Positions 26,433 to 42,392 are shown, counted from the stretch's first letter. The stretch is DNA of 64,000 bases from Hydra vulgaris (GCF_038396675.1 NC_088930.1:38620001-38684000); one strand, 5' to 3'. The notes: a model not told the origin generated them from the sequence alone. Program-made: numbers and translations.

Positions 26433-27390
26433 TTCAGCTTTACAATGACCAAGAAAATTAGATAAAAAACCCAGCAAAGGAATTCCATGCGTCAAACTTG
26501 TCAAATTTTTTTTTGTTACAAAATTATGATCCTTAAGTAGTTTACAAATTTGGGAACCATTTAATATTCGAGCCTTTATTTTTCCACTTGTGATGACTCG
26601 AAATTTACATTCAGGTACTTGAAAAGAGTTTCTATCTTAATCAAATGCCTTTACAAATTGTTTTATCAATTTAAGCTTTATATGCAGAGGTAGAAGAACA
26701 ATTTTTTAGGTTTCTATTAAAAGTGAATTGCAATTATTGTGTTGGTCAACTACAAATTCATTTTTCTGAGGCCAATCTTTTTGCATCCAGCAATTATAGC
26801 TCTACTATCCCACCAAAAAGGAATAATGGAAATTTGGTCTATTGACCTCGTTGGTCAAGCAGAAGACACATTACTTTAATATTACGACAGATAAATTATT
26901 CTCTCTGTAATTGATTTTCTCTATCTTTTTCACGTAACATAACTTTCCTTCAGTACTATTGAAGATTCTATAGGAATACAAACTAATTTGCTGCTATTCT
27001 AAAGGACGCGTTTTAAACTACTTTTGGAGCTGTCAATAAAAAGTCTTCAGTCAGGTGAGATATAGCAATAGTTCATTTTCTGAATCAGAAAACAAATGCC
27101 ACCATAGCAGACAAATCATCCTCTTGTTGAAACAATGGTAATAACTCTTTCTCTCTATTTATGCAAAATGAAAAAGTTGTTCATTGAGCCAGCAAATATT
27201 TTTCAGATAATCTCAAATCTAACAACGCAGATGCATTTGAGAGGTCTAAATCTCTGACCAAGTTGTTGAGCTCGCATTGAGAAAAGATCAGAGCTAGTAA
27301 TATTGTAGCAATATCCATGTACTCAAGATCATTGCAATCGAAGGATTTTGAGAATGTGAAAATTTCATTGGCTTGTTCGTTATCAATCAA
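26433..27390 (-). pseudogene. Fragment of an uncharacterised invertebrate transposon protein (LPPLHIKLGL family)
   Basis: Minus-strand blocks in order: LVRDLDLSNASALLDLRLSE then KYLLA (27270-27184), KDWPQKNEFVVDQHN (near 26780), KIVLLPLHIKLKLIKQFVKA (near 26690), FQVPECKFRVITSGKIKARI, LNGSQICKLLKDHNF and LLGFLSNFLGHCKAEN (to 26433). I recognise the order RDL.L...AELL.SRL.EKNLL, KDWP, LPPLHIKLGLMKQFVKAL, K.K.GIF.GPQIR.LMKD.NF, FLG..KA.NY from many uncharacterised cnidarian and insect proteins. Function is unknown. Several stops; probably a separate element fused into or inserted near the hAT. Confidence 0.6.
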
Positions 27391-27599
27391 TCAAAAAGTA
27401 AAAAAATTAGGGATGAGAACCTGATCTGAATAAGGAACTCGTCAAATGGCGGAGGAATTTGTATACTTAATAGATAATTTCGTTTTTATCTGTGTCCACC
27501 AACTTAATTCAAACAAAATAACACTGTTTTGTTTGAGCTCATAATCACTGTAGTGATTTATGAGACGAAACACTATCTGAAATAATGTTGAAAAATTTT

Positions 27600-29480
<1,881 letters not shown>

Positions 29481-30209
29481 AAGAAATTTTTAACATTTTA
29501 ACTCCAAATTTGTTAAATTAATTTAATTTTTTATTTTACTTCTTCGTTATACTCTTACTATACTCTTTGTTATATTTATAATAAAAACTGAACAAATTCT
29601 TCCTTTTCTCGTTTGACTTTTTAATTTGTTTAATAACAAATTCGTTTAATAAATTGTAGATATTTATCTATCAACGCTCAAAAACCTAATAAAAGTATTA
29701 AACCTCTTGAAAATTGCGATGAAGAAAAATTTCATTTTGAAAACAAACTTTTCTTTGAATACTACTTATATATCAATGTTAAAAAAATTTATATAACTAT
29801 AATAAATACCTTTTTTTTAAAAATGAAACTTTCATTTTATTTAAATTTTTATCAATGTTTATATATTTTTATGTTCAAAGTATTTATATAACTATGAAAC
29901 CCTTTTGGGGATTGTGATAAAAAATAACTTACTTTTCGTAAACAAACTTTAGAAATTCTTTCGAACCTCTAAAAACTTTTATGCAACTGAGAGATTCCCA
30001 CCAAAAGGAGGCCCTATGCATCTGTCTAGATTATCTAAGCCTAAGACCGGCCCTGTATAAGTGTGTATTAAAGTGGTTGTGATTTTTGAATAAAATTACA
30101 ATTTTCAAAGCAAATTTTGACTAAAAGTAAAAAATCGATTTTTGTTTTTAGTCAAAACTTGCTTAGTCAAAACTGATATTAATGTGATGAAATTATTATT
30201 ATTTTTATT

Positions 30210-30395
30210 TTTTGTGGTAGTTGAGGCGTTCCCAAAAATCCTTAAGGTCTTATCACAGAGCATTTTTATAGGAAGTTCACGCCTCCTTCCTTACTAATGT
30301 CGCCTATTGGGCTAGAGCCGGCGTCAAACCTGAGACCTTCTGGTTCTGTGAATCACATTTAATATCAGACAATGATTAAAAACTCTTTCCAACTA
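30210..30395 (-). repeat. Probable tRNA-derived SINE
   Basis: The minus strand contains GTGATTCACAGAACCAGAAG then GTCTCAGGTTTGACGCCGG. GGTTTGACGCC is a close match to the RNA polymerase III B box (GGTTCGANNCC), and the preceding segment is arranged like an anticodon arm. Downstream it continues GGCGACATTAGTAAGGAAGG and ends in a segment shared with 17290-17340. No clear A box was found, so the assignment is tentative. Confidence 0.4.
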
Positions 30396-31076
30396 GAGGT
30401 AGAGAAAAATCCGGAATTTTGATTCCAATAAGATGGAGCTACAGTATACACAGCTCGTCAATCTATAGCTCTTCTGCGCAAAATATTTAGAGAACGAATA
30501 ATATTGCGTTTTTCTGATTTTAACTACTGCATCGTTTGCCAGATTTGACTGCTCCCAATTTTTTTCTTTAAGCTACCTAAAAATTAAAATATATGCGAAT
30601 ATGCTAAAAACCATTCTAGAGCATAAGGCCTATATCCGAAAAGCGGTGAGAGCGCTGGAACTTGCAAACTAAAAAAGATAAAAAAATTGCTCTGGAAAGA
30701 AAACGCCAGATCGAAGCAAATAACAGGAAACATTTGACAGATATTATTTTCAAAAAATAATGTGAACATATTCCCAAATTACTATTTAAATATTTTAAAA
30801 TGACAATGTTAAATAAAATAAGAAAAAAAAAGCTATTAACTAAACAAATAATAACGTTACTTATGTACCATCCTGTACAATATTTTTATGCTGCGATATA
30901 TACAATTTTTATATTTAATCTTATATTTTATTACATTTAATATTATTTTAATTACATTATTCATGAAATATATTGGAATTATAATTATAATAGATTTATT
31001 TATTTAAGTATAATAATTTTCTTATATTTGAATAAGGATATTTATTGGTTTAATGTAGATATTGTAATTATAATTC

Positions 31077-31078
<2 letters not shown>
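30396..31078. other. Intergenic, no gene recognised
   Basis: AT-rich sequence without a coding signal. Confidence 0.5.
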
Positions 31079-31172
<94 letters not shown>

Positions 31173-31199
31173 ATATGTATATATATATGTATATATATA

Positions 31200-31277
<78 letters not shown>

Positions 31278-31432
31278 TATATTATATATGTATATATATA
31301 CATATATATATATATATTATATATGTAAATATATTATATATGTATATATATACATATAAGTATATATATACATATATAATATACATATATGCGGAATACA
31401 TATACATATATAATATACATATATATGGAAAA
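31079..31432. repeat. Complex (TA)n/(TATG)n microsatellite
   Basis: Long TA tracts with interspersed TATG, GTGTG and ATACATAT blocks. Open frames of the YIYIYI type on both strands are artefacts. Confidence 0.95.
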
Positions 31433-31539
31433 ATACAAATCTAAACTTGTTACAGTAATTGTGTTTATAAGGTTAATATATATATTAAAAGTTCAGTACT
31501 AGAGATAAACCACTGTTATTAAGGGCGGCAGCTCTCTCT

Positions 31540-34500
31540 ACAGAAATTATCAAAGATATGAAAATCCTTCCAGAGGAAAACTGGCCGAAACTTGGATCAG
31601 GAAACCATTGCGAATTAACTAAAGCATTACACTCTTGGTGTGGAAAAATAATATTGCTAGTTTCGTATCTTATTACAAGAGTAAATTCCTTAGAAGCAGA
31701 AAAAATATTAAAGTGTAGTGCTGTATCAGTTAAAAGTAAGTGTAATCTGAAGCTATTAAATCAATCTCGAAAAAAACATGCACATGCGCATCACCGTCTC
31801 ATTAATCTTATTGCAGCAGATATTGACGACATGAAAACACGAACATCAAATGTTATCATTGTTGGCATCACCAAATCATCAAATGATGATGATATATCAA
31901 ATGTCTATGAGTTTTTCAAAGCTTGAAATTTAGAATCTATTAAGGTCATTCATGTCAAACGAATCACTTCATTTAAGAATAACGACACTGCCCCAGATTC
32001 AAATCTTATTAAGGTTACTCTCAAAAACAAATCAGATCGAGATATTGTACTCAAAAACTGCTTTGAATAAAGCAGCTTTATTCAAAGGGGTTTTTGCCCA
32101 TGAAGATAGAACTTAAGCTCAACAATCAGAGTTTATTAATCTTAGAGCTAAGTTTAAAAAGCGTAATGATCAATTGAAGGAAGCCGATATCTTAGATAAG
32201 CCGTTTCGGAATGTCATCCGCAAACGCACAAAAGTTATATGTTGCATTAATGCCATTCTTTCCAGAGACGAAAATAGATATGTCTAGACCTCAAACTCTA
32301 ATCTATCCTACATGCTTTCAGAATATCACAGAAGTATCAAATCTACCAAAACCATTAAGACTAATAAGACAAACTCAAGCCTCCTACATATCATCAGACA
32401 ACAGCTAGTTCTCCTAATTCAATAAAAGATCTACAAACCTCTTGTAACATCAATTTAAATTCTCTAGCCACTGCCTTTAGACCAAACAATAGCCTAATGA
32501 TCACAATGCAATTATCAATTATACTCACAACCAACACACGCTCCATTTTTCCTAAGGTAGATCACCTCGTTTAAATATATGAAGACACAAACGTTCATAT
32601 TGGATTTCTTACTGAAACAGGGCTTACCTCCACTACTTACAACATTGTAATCAGTCGTATCCAATAGTGTATCAAGTACCTAATAACGTCCTGTGAACGC
32701 AACTGCTTATCTAAAAAAGAATACCCAAAAATCTCCAATTGATCAAGATTCCAAAGCTAATCCTTTATTAAGTATAAACTCCAGAAATGCACAATGTTGT
32801 CATTGCTGTTTCTCCCCAATATATGTATAAAACACTCGACCAAAACCTAAACGCATCCAAATACAATCGGGAAAGATTAGAGATACAGTTGCTGCCATAC
32901 GACTACTTGACATGCCTAGCATCCTAGCAAACCTTGACTCTGACCGACTTGGAACATTCTCAGCCTTCCAGGACACTGTAATTGATGCACAAAATATACA
33001 TCAGCCTCTATGTACAATTAAAGTATGCGGTGACCAAGAATGGATGACTGCAGATATCCTTCGCTGCATAAAACAACGCCTACGTTTACACAAAGCTAGT
33101 CTTTATGACCAACGTAACACCTTGGCTGATATTATTGCTCAACTTATTGCTATCCGGAAAGCATCTTACTACGGAAATAAATATAAATATGTCAATATTA
33201 AGAATAATATGTGGCCACATGCCCGCAGACTATCAATCCCAATCCGCAGTTTACCCGCAGATACTAAACTTTATGTAAAATTAAATGTGCAATTTTCAGA
33301 TATAGTTTGGCAAAAAAATATTAGGCCAGATTTATCACCTTATTTCAAAACAATTGCTTCTCCGGCAGAATTGCCTATTTTCTATATCTATAAACTACTA
33401 TAAGTAGTTTATAGATATAGAAAATAGGCAATCTATTTTCTATATCTATAAGCTATATCTGGTAAACTACTCTCTGCGGTACGTCTTGAATTAGTCGAAG
33501 CCCTTTTTATAATTTTCAGCCATTGTATCAAAAATGAATTGCACTATCTTAATGGCTTTATGCAAACGTTATAACTATTCCAAAAGTCAATAATCCTTCT
33601 CTACCATCTGACTACCGAACGATCTCTATAACATGCAAAATTGATCTGCAACATGCAAAATTGTTGAAAGCATCCTTGCAAAACATATTATATCGCATGT
33701 TCAAGATGAATAATTATCAAATAGCCAATTTGTTTTCTTACTGGTAGAAATACCATTAGTACCATCATACAAGTAATTGACGACACGGGATATGCTATTG
33801 ACCGCAATACCTCATTAACTGCTATACTCTTTGATCTTTCAAAAGCACTCGACCTCGTTGACCACATTATTGTTATGCACAAACTTGAAATCATCCTTCC
33901 ATTATTTTTATCATCCTGGATTGCAAAGTGGCTTTCAAAGCGTAAATAACATGTTACATTCAACGAAGTGGCAGATAGTCTACAAGGATGGTGCAATGAT
34001 AATAAAACGTTTCTCAATATTGCCAAATGCAAAGTTATTTGTATTGGCAGAGGTGAAAAGCCAGTCATAACATTAAAAAGCAAAATTCTTGACGTTGTAA
34101 ACTCATAAAAATACCTTGGCATCAGCCTCAACTGATATCTCAATTTTGACGACCCGAATTTGGCCTACATAAGAAAATTGCCCCTAAAGGAGTATCTTTT
34201 TAAGCAGCTCCAAATATTTGGGGGATGGTCTCAACCCATGCTTATATCTGCCTACCGCGCTTATTGCCTTAGTTACTTTACTTACAATGCAGTTATCCTT
34301 ACCTCAACGAACAATAAAAGTAAATCTAGGATGCAAGTCTTTCTAAACCGCATTCTAAAAGCTGCTGGTATTGATCCACAAGATCCAAGCTACTATGGTA
34401 TCCTTCCTATTGAAGAACATCTTGATTTCGTATGTCTCAGCACACTTGAACAAATTTTAAACAAACCTAACCATCCATTCACACTTAGTCTTTATAGAAA

Positions 34501-34645
34501 AAATCACTCACATTCCACTTTCAAATTTAATACCAGATCTGCAAAACAAACAACGTATTTAAACACATATCTACAAAAATTTATCCGTCACATTCGTAAA
34601 GATGCAAATAAACCTGGAGCTAATTCTACTCTTTACGTTACCTAA
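31540..34645 (+). pseudogene. Non-LTR retrotransposon with ORF1 and ORF2 remnants
   Basis: ORF1-like part (31558-32067): coiled and basic segment, RLINLIAADIDDMKTRTSNV, IIVGITKSSNDDD, and IKVTLKNKSDRDIVLKN, as in LINE ORF1 proteins with an RRM-like fold. ORF2 part: 32912-33170 (LPADTKLY further on at 33250), linker and start of polymerase; 33600-33960 reads SDYRTISIT, GRNTISTIIQVIDDTGYAID, ILFDLSKALDLVDHI and LPLFLSSWIAKWLSKRK. It then jumps directly to VADSLQGWCNDNKTFLN and IAKCKVICIGR, so the YADD palm segment is missing. The C-terminal part 34160-34645 is open (LISAYRAYCLSYFTYNAV, RILKAAGIDPQDPSYYG). Many stops; dead copy. Confidence 0.75.
33372..33450. repeat. Perfect 28-bp inverted repeat with 3-base loop, then a third partial copy
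   Basis: The left arm 33372-33399 (TGCCTATTTTCTATATCTAT then AAACTACT) is exactly complementary to 33403-33430 around the loop ATA. Directly after, 33433-33450 repeats CTATTTTCTATATCTATA in the original orientation. The palindrome lies inside the LINE ORF2 remnant. Confidence 0.95.
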
Positions 34646-34736
34646 AATGATTCAATAGAATATTCCAATACAGTGTACTATTCGTTTTTTGTAAACTCAA
34701 ATTAATATTCATTTCAAAAAAAGATTATATTTACAA

Positions 34737-34738
<2 letters not shown>

Positions 34739-34810
<72 letters not shown>
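34739..34810. repeat. (TA)n microsatellite after the LINE
   Basis: TA run of about 70 bp, about 95 bp downstream of the LINE stop codon; possibly the element's simple-repeat tail. Confidence 0.95.
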
Positions 34811-34813
<3 letters not shown>

Positions 34814-35350
34814 TTTATAATTAATCTAAGTAAAGCCGGTAAACTGAATAATGATTTTGCATATTAAATTGCAAAGCTCTTTTAGTCTCTGACTTATGAT
34901 GTCTAAAATTTGTTATAATATACGAATTGTTTAAGAGCAAAACGATGTAGTTTCATAATTTGAAAGAAGTTGTCTTATGAAGTAGATTTTTTATGTTTTT
35001 TGTATAAAGAAAACCTGCATTCATCTTGAGCAAAATTTTTGTTTAGAACCATACTTCAAAAGCTCGAAATTGGTTATACTTGTACCCATTCAGAAAGCTA
35101 TTAACAATTATTCTTTATTTACTTGATGCTATTGTGCAATAAAGCGAGAAATTATCTTCAATGAAGAGAATTTGTTGCTTTATCTGCAGTTTGATGAATT
35201 TGCAAAAAATAAGCAATAGTTGTTTTTCTCTTTTTGTTACATTATAAAAACATGCTTGGCTTAGTGAATTACAAACTGCAAGTTTCGTAATACTGCTGCT
35301 GTGATTTTTGTATATGTAAACATACTTACCTTCTCGTTTGTGCACTTCGT

Positions 35351-35393
<43 letters not shown>
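34811..35393. other. Intergenic; dispersed repeat and (TA)n
   Basis: 35216-35330 (TACAAACTGCAAG, then TAATACTGCTGCTGTGATTT and TTGTATATGTAAACATACTT) is related to the hairpin repeat at 38360-38560. 35352-35392 is a TA run that supplied the insertion site of the Tc1-like element. Confidence 0.6.
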
Positions 35394-35396
<3 letters not shown>

Positions 35397-35646
35397 TATC
35401 GGACAAAACAAGTGCAACCAAATAATGCTAATTTAGTTTCTTTATATAAAAGTGCTGCATTTTTTCAATTTAGAGAAATAACTATGTAACTGTTTAGAGA
35501 CAAAGTTCTTCAAGTTTTATTCATCACAAAGTTCATTATTTGTACACGAAAATTAATAAATTAATCAAAAGTATAAAAAAAGTTGATTTCCTTCTGGACA
35601 AAACAAGTGCAACTCAATAAAATGTTGACCAAGCTGTATTTCGCTA

Positions 35647-36672
35647 TCAATATTTCGTGGCGAATCCTTTGTTGTCGATCACAACCTTGCATCTTCGAGG
35701 CATAGATTTGATCAGGTGATCAATGAAACTTTGTGGAATCGCTGCCCAGGCCTTTTGGATTTGTTCAAACAGTTGATCCTTATAACGAACACCTTCACGA
35801 TTAATTCTGCGGTTGACAATCTCCCACAGGTTCTCGATAGGGTTGAGATCCGGAGATTGAGGCGGCCAATCCATCACCGATAGGTGGTTGTCTTGAAACC
35901 ACTGCTTGACTACTTTTGCAGTGTGTTTCGGATCGTTGTCTTGCAGAAAAACCCATTTTATTGGCATATTCCATTCAGCATGAGGTAACATAACATCTTT
36001 CAGGATATTTTTATACATGAAACAATCCATTATTTAATCGTTTCAATGTACTGGATCTAGACCGTTAGCAGAAAAATACCCCCAGACCATTACATTGCCT
36101 CCACCATGCTTCACAGTCTTATGGCAGTAACGTAAATTGAGGCGTTTTCCGGCCGGTCGACGTACACGGCAAATGCCATCGCTCCGAATGATGTTGAACT
36201 TCAATTCATTACTGAACAGGACAGTTCGCCATTTCTGCACATTCCGGTCAATATGAGATGTAGCAAACAGGAGTCTTTTCTTTTGGTTTTTTAGTGAAAT
36301 CAGCGGTTTCTTTGCAGGGCGTCGAGAAAACAATCCGGCTTCAACTGCACGTCGTCTGATTGTTCGGTCCGATACAGGCAGCTCTAATTGCTTTTGTATC
36401 TCGACTGATGATATCCAGGGATCCTTCTTGACGGATCTGACGATCATAGAACCCTCTCTAGAAGTGGTGGAACGCGGTCTTCCACCTTTGTTACCTGCTG
36501 CCAACTTCCCCGTAGAACGATATTTGGAACATAGTCTTGATACGGTCCATTTTTTCACGAGATATTTATCACAAATACTTTTTTGTGACATTCCACTTAC
36601 GTAATCGCCAATAATTTTCTTTCTTAGTCCCAATCCAATACTGTCGGGAGCCATTTTTGCACTTGAAGTCAT
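35647..36672 (-). pseudogene. Tc1-like DD34E transposase, two adjacent stops and a changed catalytic residue
   Basis: Frame 36672 to 35647 is continuous except for TGA and TAA, separated by two codons, at 36045-36037. The N-terminus has paired helix-turn-helix domains (KSICDKYLVKKWTVSRL; GRPRSTTSREG; ISSVEIQKQLELPVSDRTI). The catalytic domain shows LFSNELKFNIIRSDG, GGGNVMVWGYFSANG, QDNDPKHTAKVVKQWF and SPDLNPIENLW. The second and third acids have the DD34E spacing, but the first catalytic position, normally D in SDESKF, is N here. The stops fall between FSANG and the DNDPKH block. With a TGA/TAA pair and the D-to-N change, the protein should be inactive even if read through. Confidence 0.88.
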
Positions 36673-36969
36673 AAAAATAATAAAAATAAATAATCACGCT
36701 TCTCAAGGCTTACCGTGTTACATTTACCTTGTGATGATACAATAATGCTCTGTGGAACACAACGTCTTGGTTGGATGTGGACTGTATTGATGTAATGAAA
36801 CACTTGTTGTATTTCACTTCTTGCATTGATGTTCTTCGATAAAACACTTTGTTAAAACTCACTTCGATAAACTGTCTTGATAATACTGACTGATTGACTT
36901 CCATATACTGACTGAATTACATGTCGATTTACATGTCTCTTATATAGTAAAATGAACCTGTGTTAACCT

Positions 36970-37130
36970 GTTCTGGAAGATTCTAGATGCTTCTTTTCGA
37001 TGCTTCTGGAAGTTTCTGGATGCGTCTGGATGCTTCTGAATGTTTCTGGATACTTCTGGATACTACTGGATGCTTCCAGATGCTTCTTCTGGAAACTTCT
37101 GGAAACTTCTGGATACTTCCTTTTGTTATT
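36970..37130 (+). repeat. Degenerate minisatellite, about 10-bp unit CTTCTGGATG
   Basis: At least a dozen diverged copies of CTTCTGGATG/CTTCTGGAAA lie between the transposase gene and the right end of the Tc1-like element. Confidence 0.85.
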
Positions 37131-37410
37131 AAAAAACTTCCGTGACGTTGACACGGACCAGACTTAAGAAAATGAAACAAACCAAAAAAGTTGCACTTGT
37201 TTTGTCCGCTGCAAAATGGCACTTGTCAACGAAATTCTGCCTGTGTGCTGTCACCTGTCAGCTGATTGCTCATGTCATGGCATGCTATGACTCCAGACTC
37301 CTGAACTGTTTGCTGTGGTAGTATAGTTCGTTTCGTTTTTGAGACATGTAAAATTAGGAACACTTTTTAGCATTGTTCAATGTTGGTTGCAAATGTTTTG
37401 TCCAATACTG

Positions 37411-38454
37411 TATATATTTTTTATATAGATACATATTTTTTATATTAGGTATGTTACATGAAATTTTTAAATTGAATAATTTATAGATTATTATATATCA
37501 TCAGAAAGAGCTCTAATACAGTATTTTAATGGTGAAAAAATCAGGAAAATCGAACAATTCAACAAAAAGTTATAAAGTTTTAAGTAAAAAATTTTTGATT
37601 ATGGATTTCTTTAAGAAAATGTGGTCAAAATTAAGTTTTTCTAAACGTAAATTGTTATAACTTGTTATAACTTTGTCAATTCTTATTAAGACGCCTACAA
37701 CTTGGTATCAAAAGAAAGGTGTAAGAGTGAGCTTCAAATTTTTAATAGTTTTGAGCAACAGGGTGTATTTAGGGCTAGAGGGGCACCAAACCACCATCTG
37801 TACCATCTAAAAATTCATTTTTTTAGACATATATTATATATTTCTATATATTTTGAGACAAATATTAGTATATGATATATATCCTATATACATAAAAAAG
37901 CAATATATTATATTATTATATGTTATAAAGCTTTTTACAAATGTAATAATATTGGACTGAGCGAAAAACATTTATTATTTATTTTATATATAATACATGT
38001 TATTTTTACATTATACTTTATAAATGTAATATTAGTACTTATATCACAAAATCATTTTATAGAAAAATAACATAAATTTTTTAATTACTATTATTATTGG
38101 CTTATAAAAACAAATATTAAATATCCTTCAGCTCCCCCCCCCCCCCTCCTTCCCCCCAAACAGAAGTCGGAAAAACAAAATTTAGGTACTAAAAGTGAGG
38201 GTAAATATAGGGTCTGCTAGTTAAAAAAAAATTCCTAAAATTTGGCATGTGCATAGAAATCGTATAAACTTAAAAAAAAGAATAGGATAGAAAAAAAAAA
38301 GATCTTATCTTCAACATTTACTAAGCACAAGAAGTACAACAGTTTTTGATATCATTTAATAACAAACTGCAAGCGCTAGCAGTTTGTAATTTACTAAGAC
38401 AAGCATTTGTTTTTATAATATATAAAAAATATGTACCTATATAAAAAATATATA
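37411..38454. other. Intergenic, no gene recognised
   Basis: AT-rich sequence with a C run at 38133-38145 and a short hairpin AACAAACTGC..GCAGTTTGT at 38361-38388. Confidence 0.5.
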
Positions 38455-38550
38455 CGTTTACATATACAAACATCACAACAGCAGTATTACAAAACTATGC
38501 TACAGTATAGTTTTGTAACATTGCTGTTGTGATGTTTGTATATGTAAATG
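38455..38550. repeat. 44-bp-arm hairpin repeat
   Basis: Arms 38455-38498 and 38507-38550 (core ACATATACAAACATCACAAC and complement) differ at three positions around an 8-base loop GCTACAGT. One arm resembles 35290-35325, so this is a dispersed, hairpin-forming repeat. Confidence 0.85.
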
Positions 38551-38932
38551 TATTTTTTAAATATAGATTTTGCATGATGTCAATTATAATAAAAGCAAAA
38601 ATTTTTCCAAAAAAAGTACAACTGATTGATGTTGCCTAAATCAAGCTTTAGGTTATAAAACTTAGCTTTAGCCTAACAGTAACGTCAGTTTTATATTTTT
38701 TATTAATCAGCCGTATTGTATTTGAACATAGTTTATAGACTTAAGTGGTTTGGAAACTCCGTAAAATCTATTGTTTAACCTTTTGACACAAAAATAGAGC
38801 GTAAATGAAGCGTGACAGTGCACACAAACTTTTTAACGGCGTTCATTGCTAAGTGATATTGCAAACAGATTATTCCTTTATTTCACAGATTATCTGTAGT
38901 GATTATTTATAAATGATTTTTTTTGTACATCA

Positions 38933-40923
<1,991 letters not shown>

Positions 40924-41283
40924 AGTAAATTTTTGTGCTGTGCACCGTCAATGTCACGTGATCACAGCGTTCACCTTAATGAGTTTTTTTTACTCAAAAC
41001 ACCGAGTTTCCAAACCAGTTAAGTCTATAAACTATGATTTGAATTATGCAGTTGATGGTTGGCGCTAAAATTTAGAAGTTTTAAGCACTATCTTTTTATT
41101 GGTTCAGTTATTCATAATGTGTTACCTGCAACTTACTTTTATTTATTAAAAAAAAAAAATCTAAAGGATTGTAAGGTTTGTTTGTATTATTTGAATTTAT
41201 TTTAGATCAAATCTGGTAGCTGTCTCTATAATTTTGTATTTTTAGCCATCATTGAAAAGTATTTGATAGTTGATGTTTTACAG

Positions 41284-41398
41284 GTTCTTACCTCAATAGA
41301 ACTGTCTTATGCTAGAGAATCTAGAATTGTATCAATGCGGCGTTTTATTCCAGCATCCAAAATTTTAATATTGAATTTTAATGGTATAATTAACAGTG
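41284..41398 (+). other. Candidate isolated internal exon
   Basis: A 115-nt stretch is open in one frame (VLTSIELSYARESRIVSMRR then FIPASKILILNF). It is bounded by a good acceptor (TTGATGTTTTACAG) and a perfect donor (GTAAGT). It lies just outside the P-like element. I do not recognise the peptide, and no partner exon was found nearby. It may be an exon of a host gene with long introns, or chance. Confidence 0.35.
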
Positions 41399-42284
41399 GT
41401 AAGTAAAAATTTTATTTTAATAATATTTTTAAGATGATTATCTAAATTTGTTATTGATTTAAAAATGTGGATGGTGCTCAGTAGATATATTTGTTTTAAA
41501 ACCTTTTAAATTTTAAGAAATCTTTGCATATTTCCTCATGGAATTACATTGCAAGTACTATAGCCCTTACCTCTTTAGGCCTTATTTAAAATAGCCATGG
41601 GCCCCAAAATATCTTAATCCACTACTGTACATTGCCATAATACATTATATTTTATATGTAATCCAGGAATAAAAATGTGCAAGGAAAAGCAGTTTGCTAA
41701 TTGATGGTGTTTTTCTATGTCATATGCCTTCAATCGTTCTGTACAAAAAATCGTACACATGAATAAAAAGGAATCTTAACGTGGTTCATGTACTTTAAAA
41801 AAATACCCTCCAAAAAGATAATCTTTCAACTTTTATACTGTAGAGGTGGAGCATCAATGTATATTCTGAATTTAGTTTATACTCAATAAATAGAAATTTT
41901 CTAATTTAATCCCGAAACCCTTGAGTGTACTATTTTGTGTTCAGAGAGTAATAATATTCAGGTTATAAGAATCTTTTTAAAATTAACTTTGAGTATTAAA
42001 ATTGTTATGTTTACTTTCAGTAGTGTACATTGTGGATTTCAAAAATGAGATATAGGTGTAATATCAATTCAATTTAAATAGATATTTTTTATAGAAAAGA
42101 TGATGACCCAAAATTAGTAAAGATTTACATAATACATGAAGAAGAAATTTGACTCAGTCATAAAATTCTCATGAGCAAAGTAAAAAAGAAGGGTGGTCAT
42201 AATAAATAAGGTGAAGTGAGAATTTTATATTTACACAAAAATTTCGCCTATGGAGAAATAAATCCTAGATCCGCCCCTGCAGCT
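41399..42284. other. Intergenic, no gene recognised
   Basis: AT-rich sequence without coding signal. Confidence 0.5.
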
Positions 42285-42392
42285 AGCACACTTACGTTGG
42301 GCCAACATATGTAAATACATCGCGAACGTCGGCTGTTTTCTTCGATACAAATACAACTTTAATCTAATGTTAGTTTTATCGTATTAATACTA

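Larger units (their letters stand above)
35394..37410 (-). mobile_element. Tc1-like transposon with IR/DR ends
   Basis: The left end CAGTATCGGACAAAACAAGT and the right end complement CAGTATTGGACAAAACATTT are flanked by TA on both sides. A second, inner copy of GGACAAAACAAGTGCAAC occurs at 35596-35613 and, exactly complementary, at 37190-37207, about 200 bp inside each end. This is the IR/DR architecture known from Sleeping Beauty-type Tc1 elements, where transposase binds both outer and inner sites. The transposase lies on the minus strand and is interrupted. Element length is 2017 bp. Confidence 0.88.

Noticed and set aside
30210..30395. Functional tRNA gene
   Set aside because: Only a B-box-like motif is present; no full cloverleaf can be drawn and no A box was found.
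36710..36904. 64-codon minus-strand frame upstream of the Tc1-like transposase
   Set aside because: No recognisable domain and no expected upstream exon in Tc1 elements; treated as the element's 5' untranslated region.
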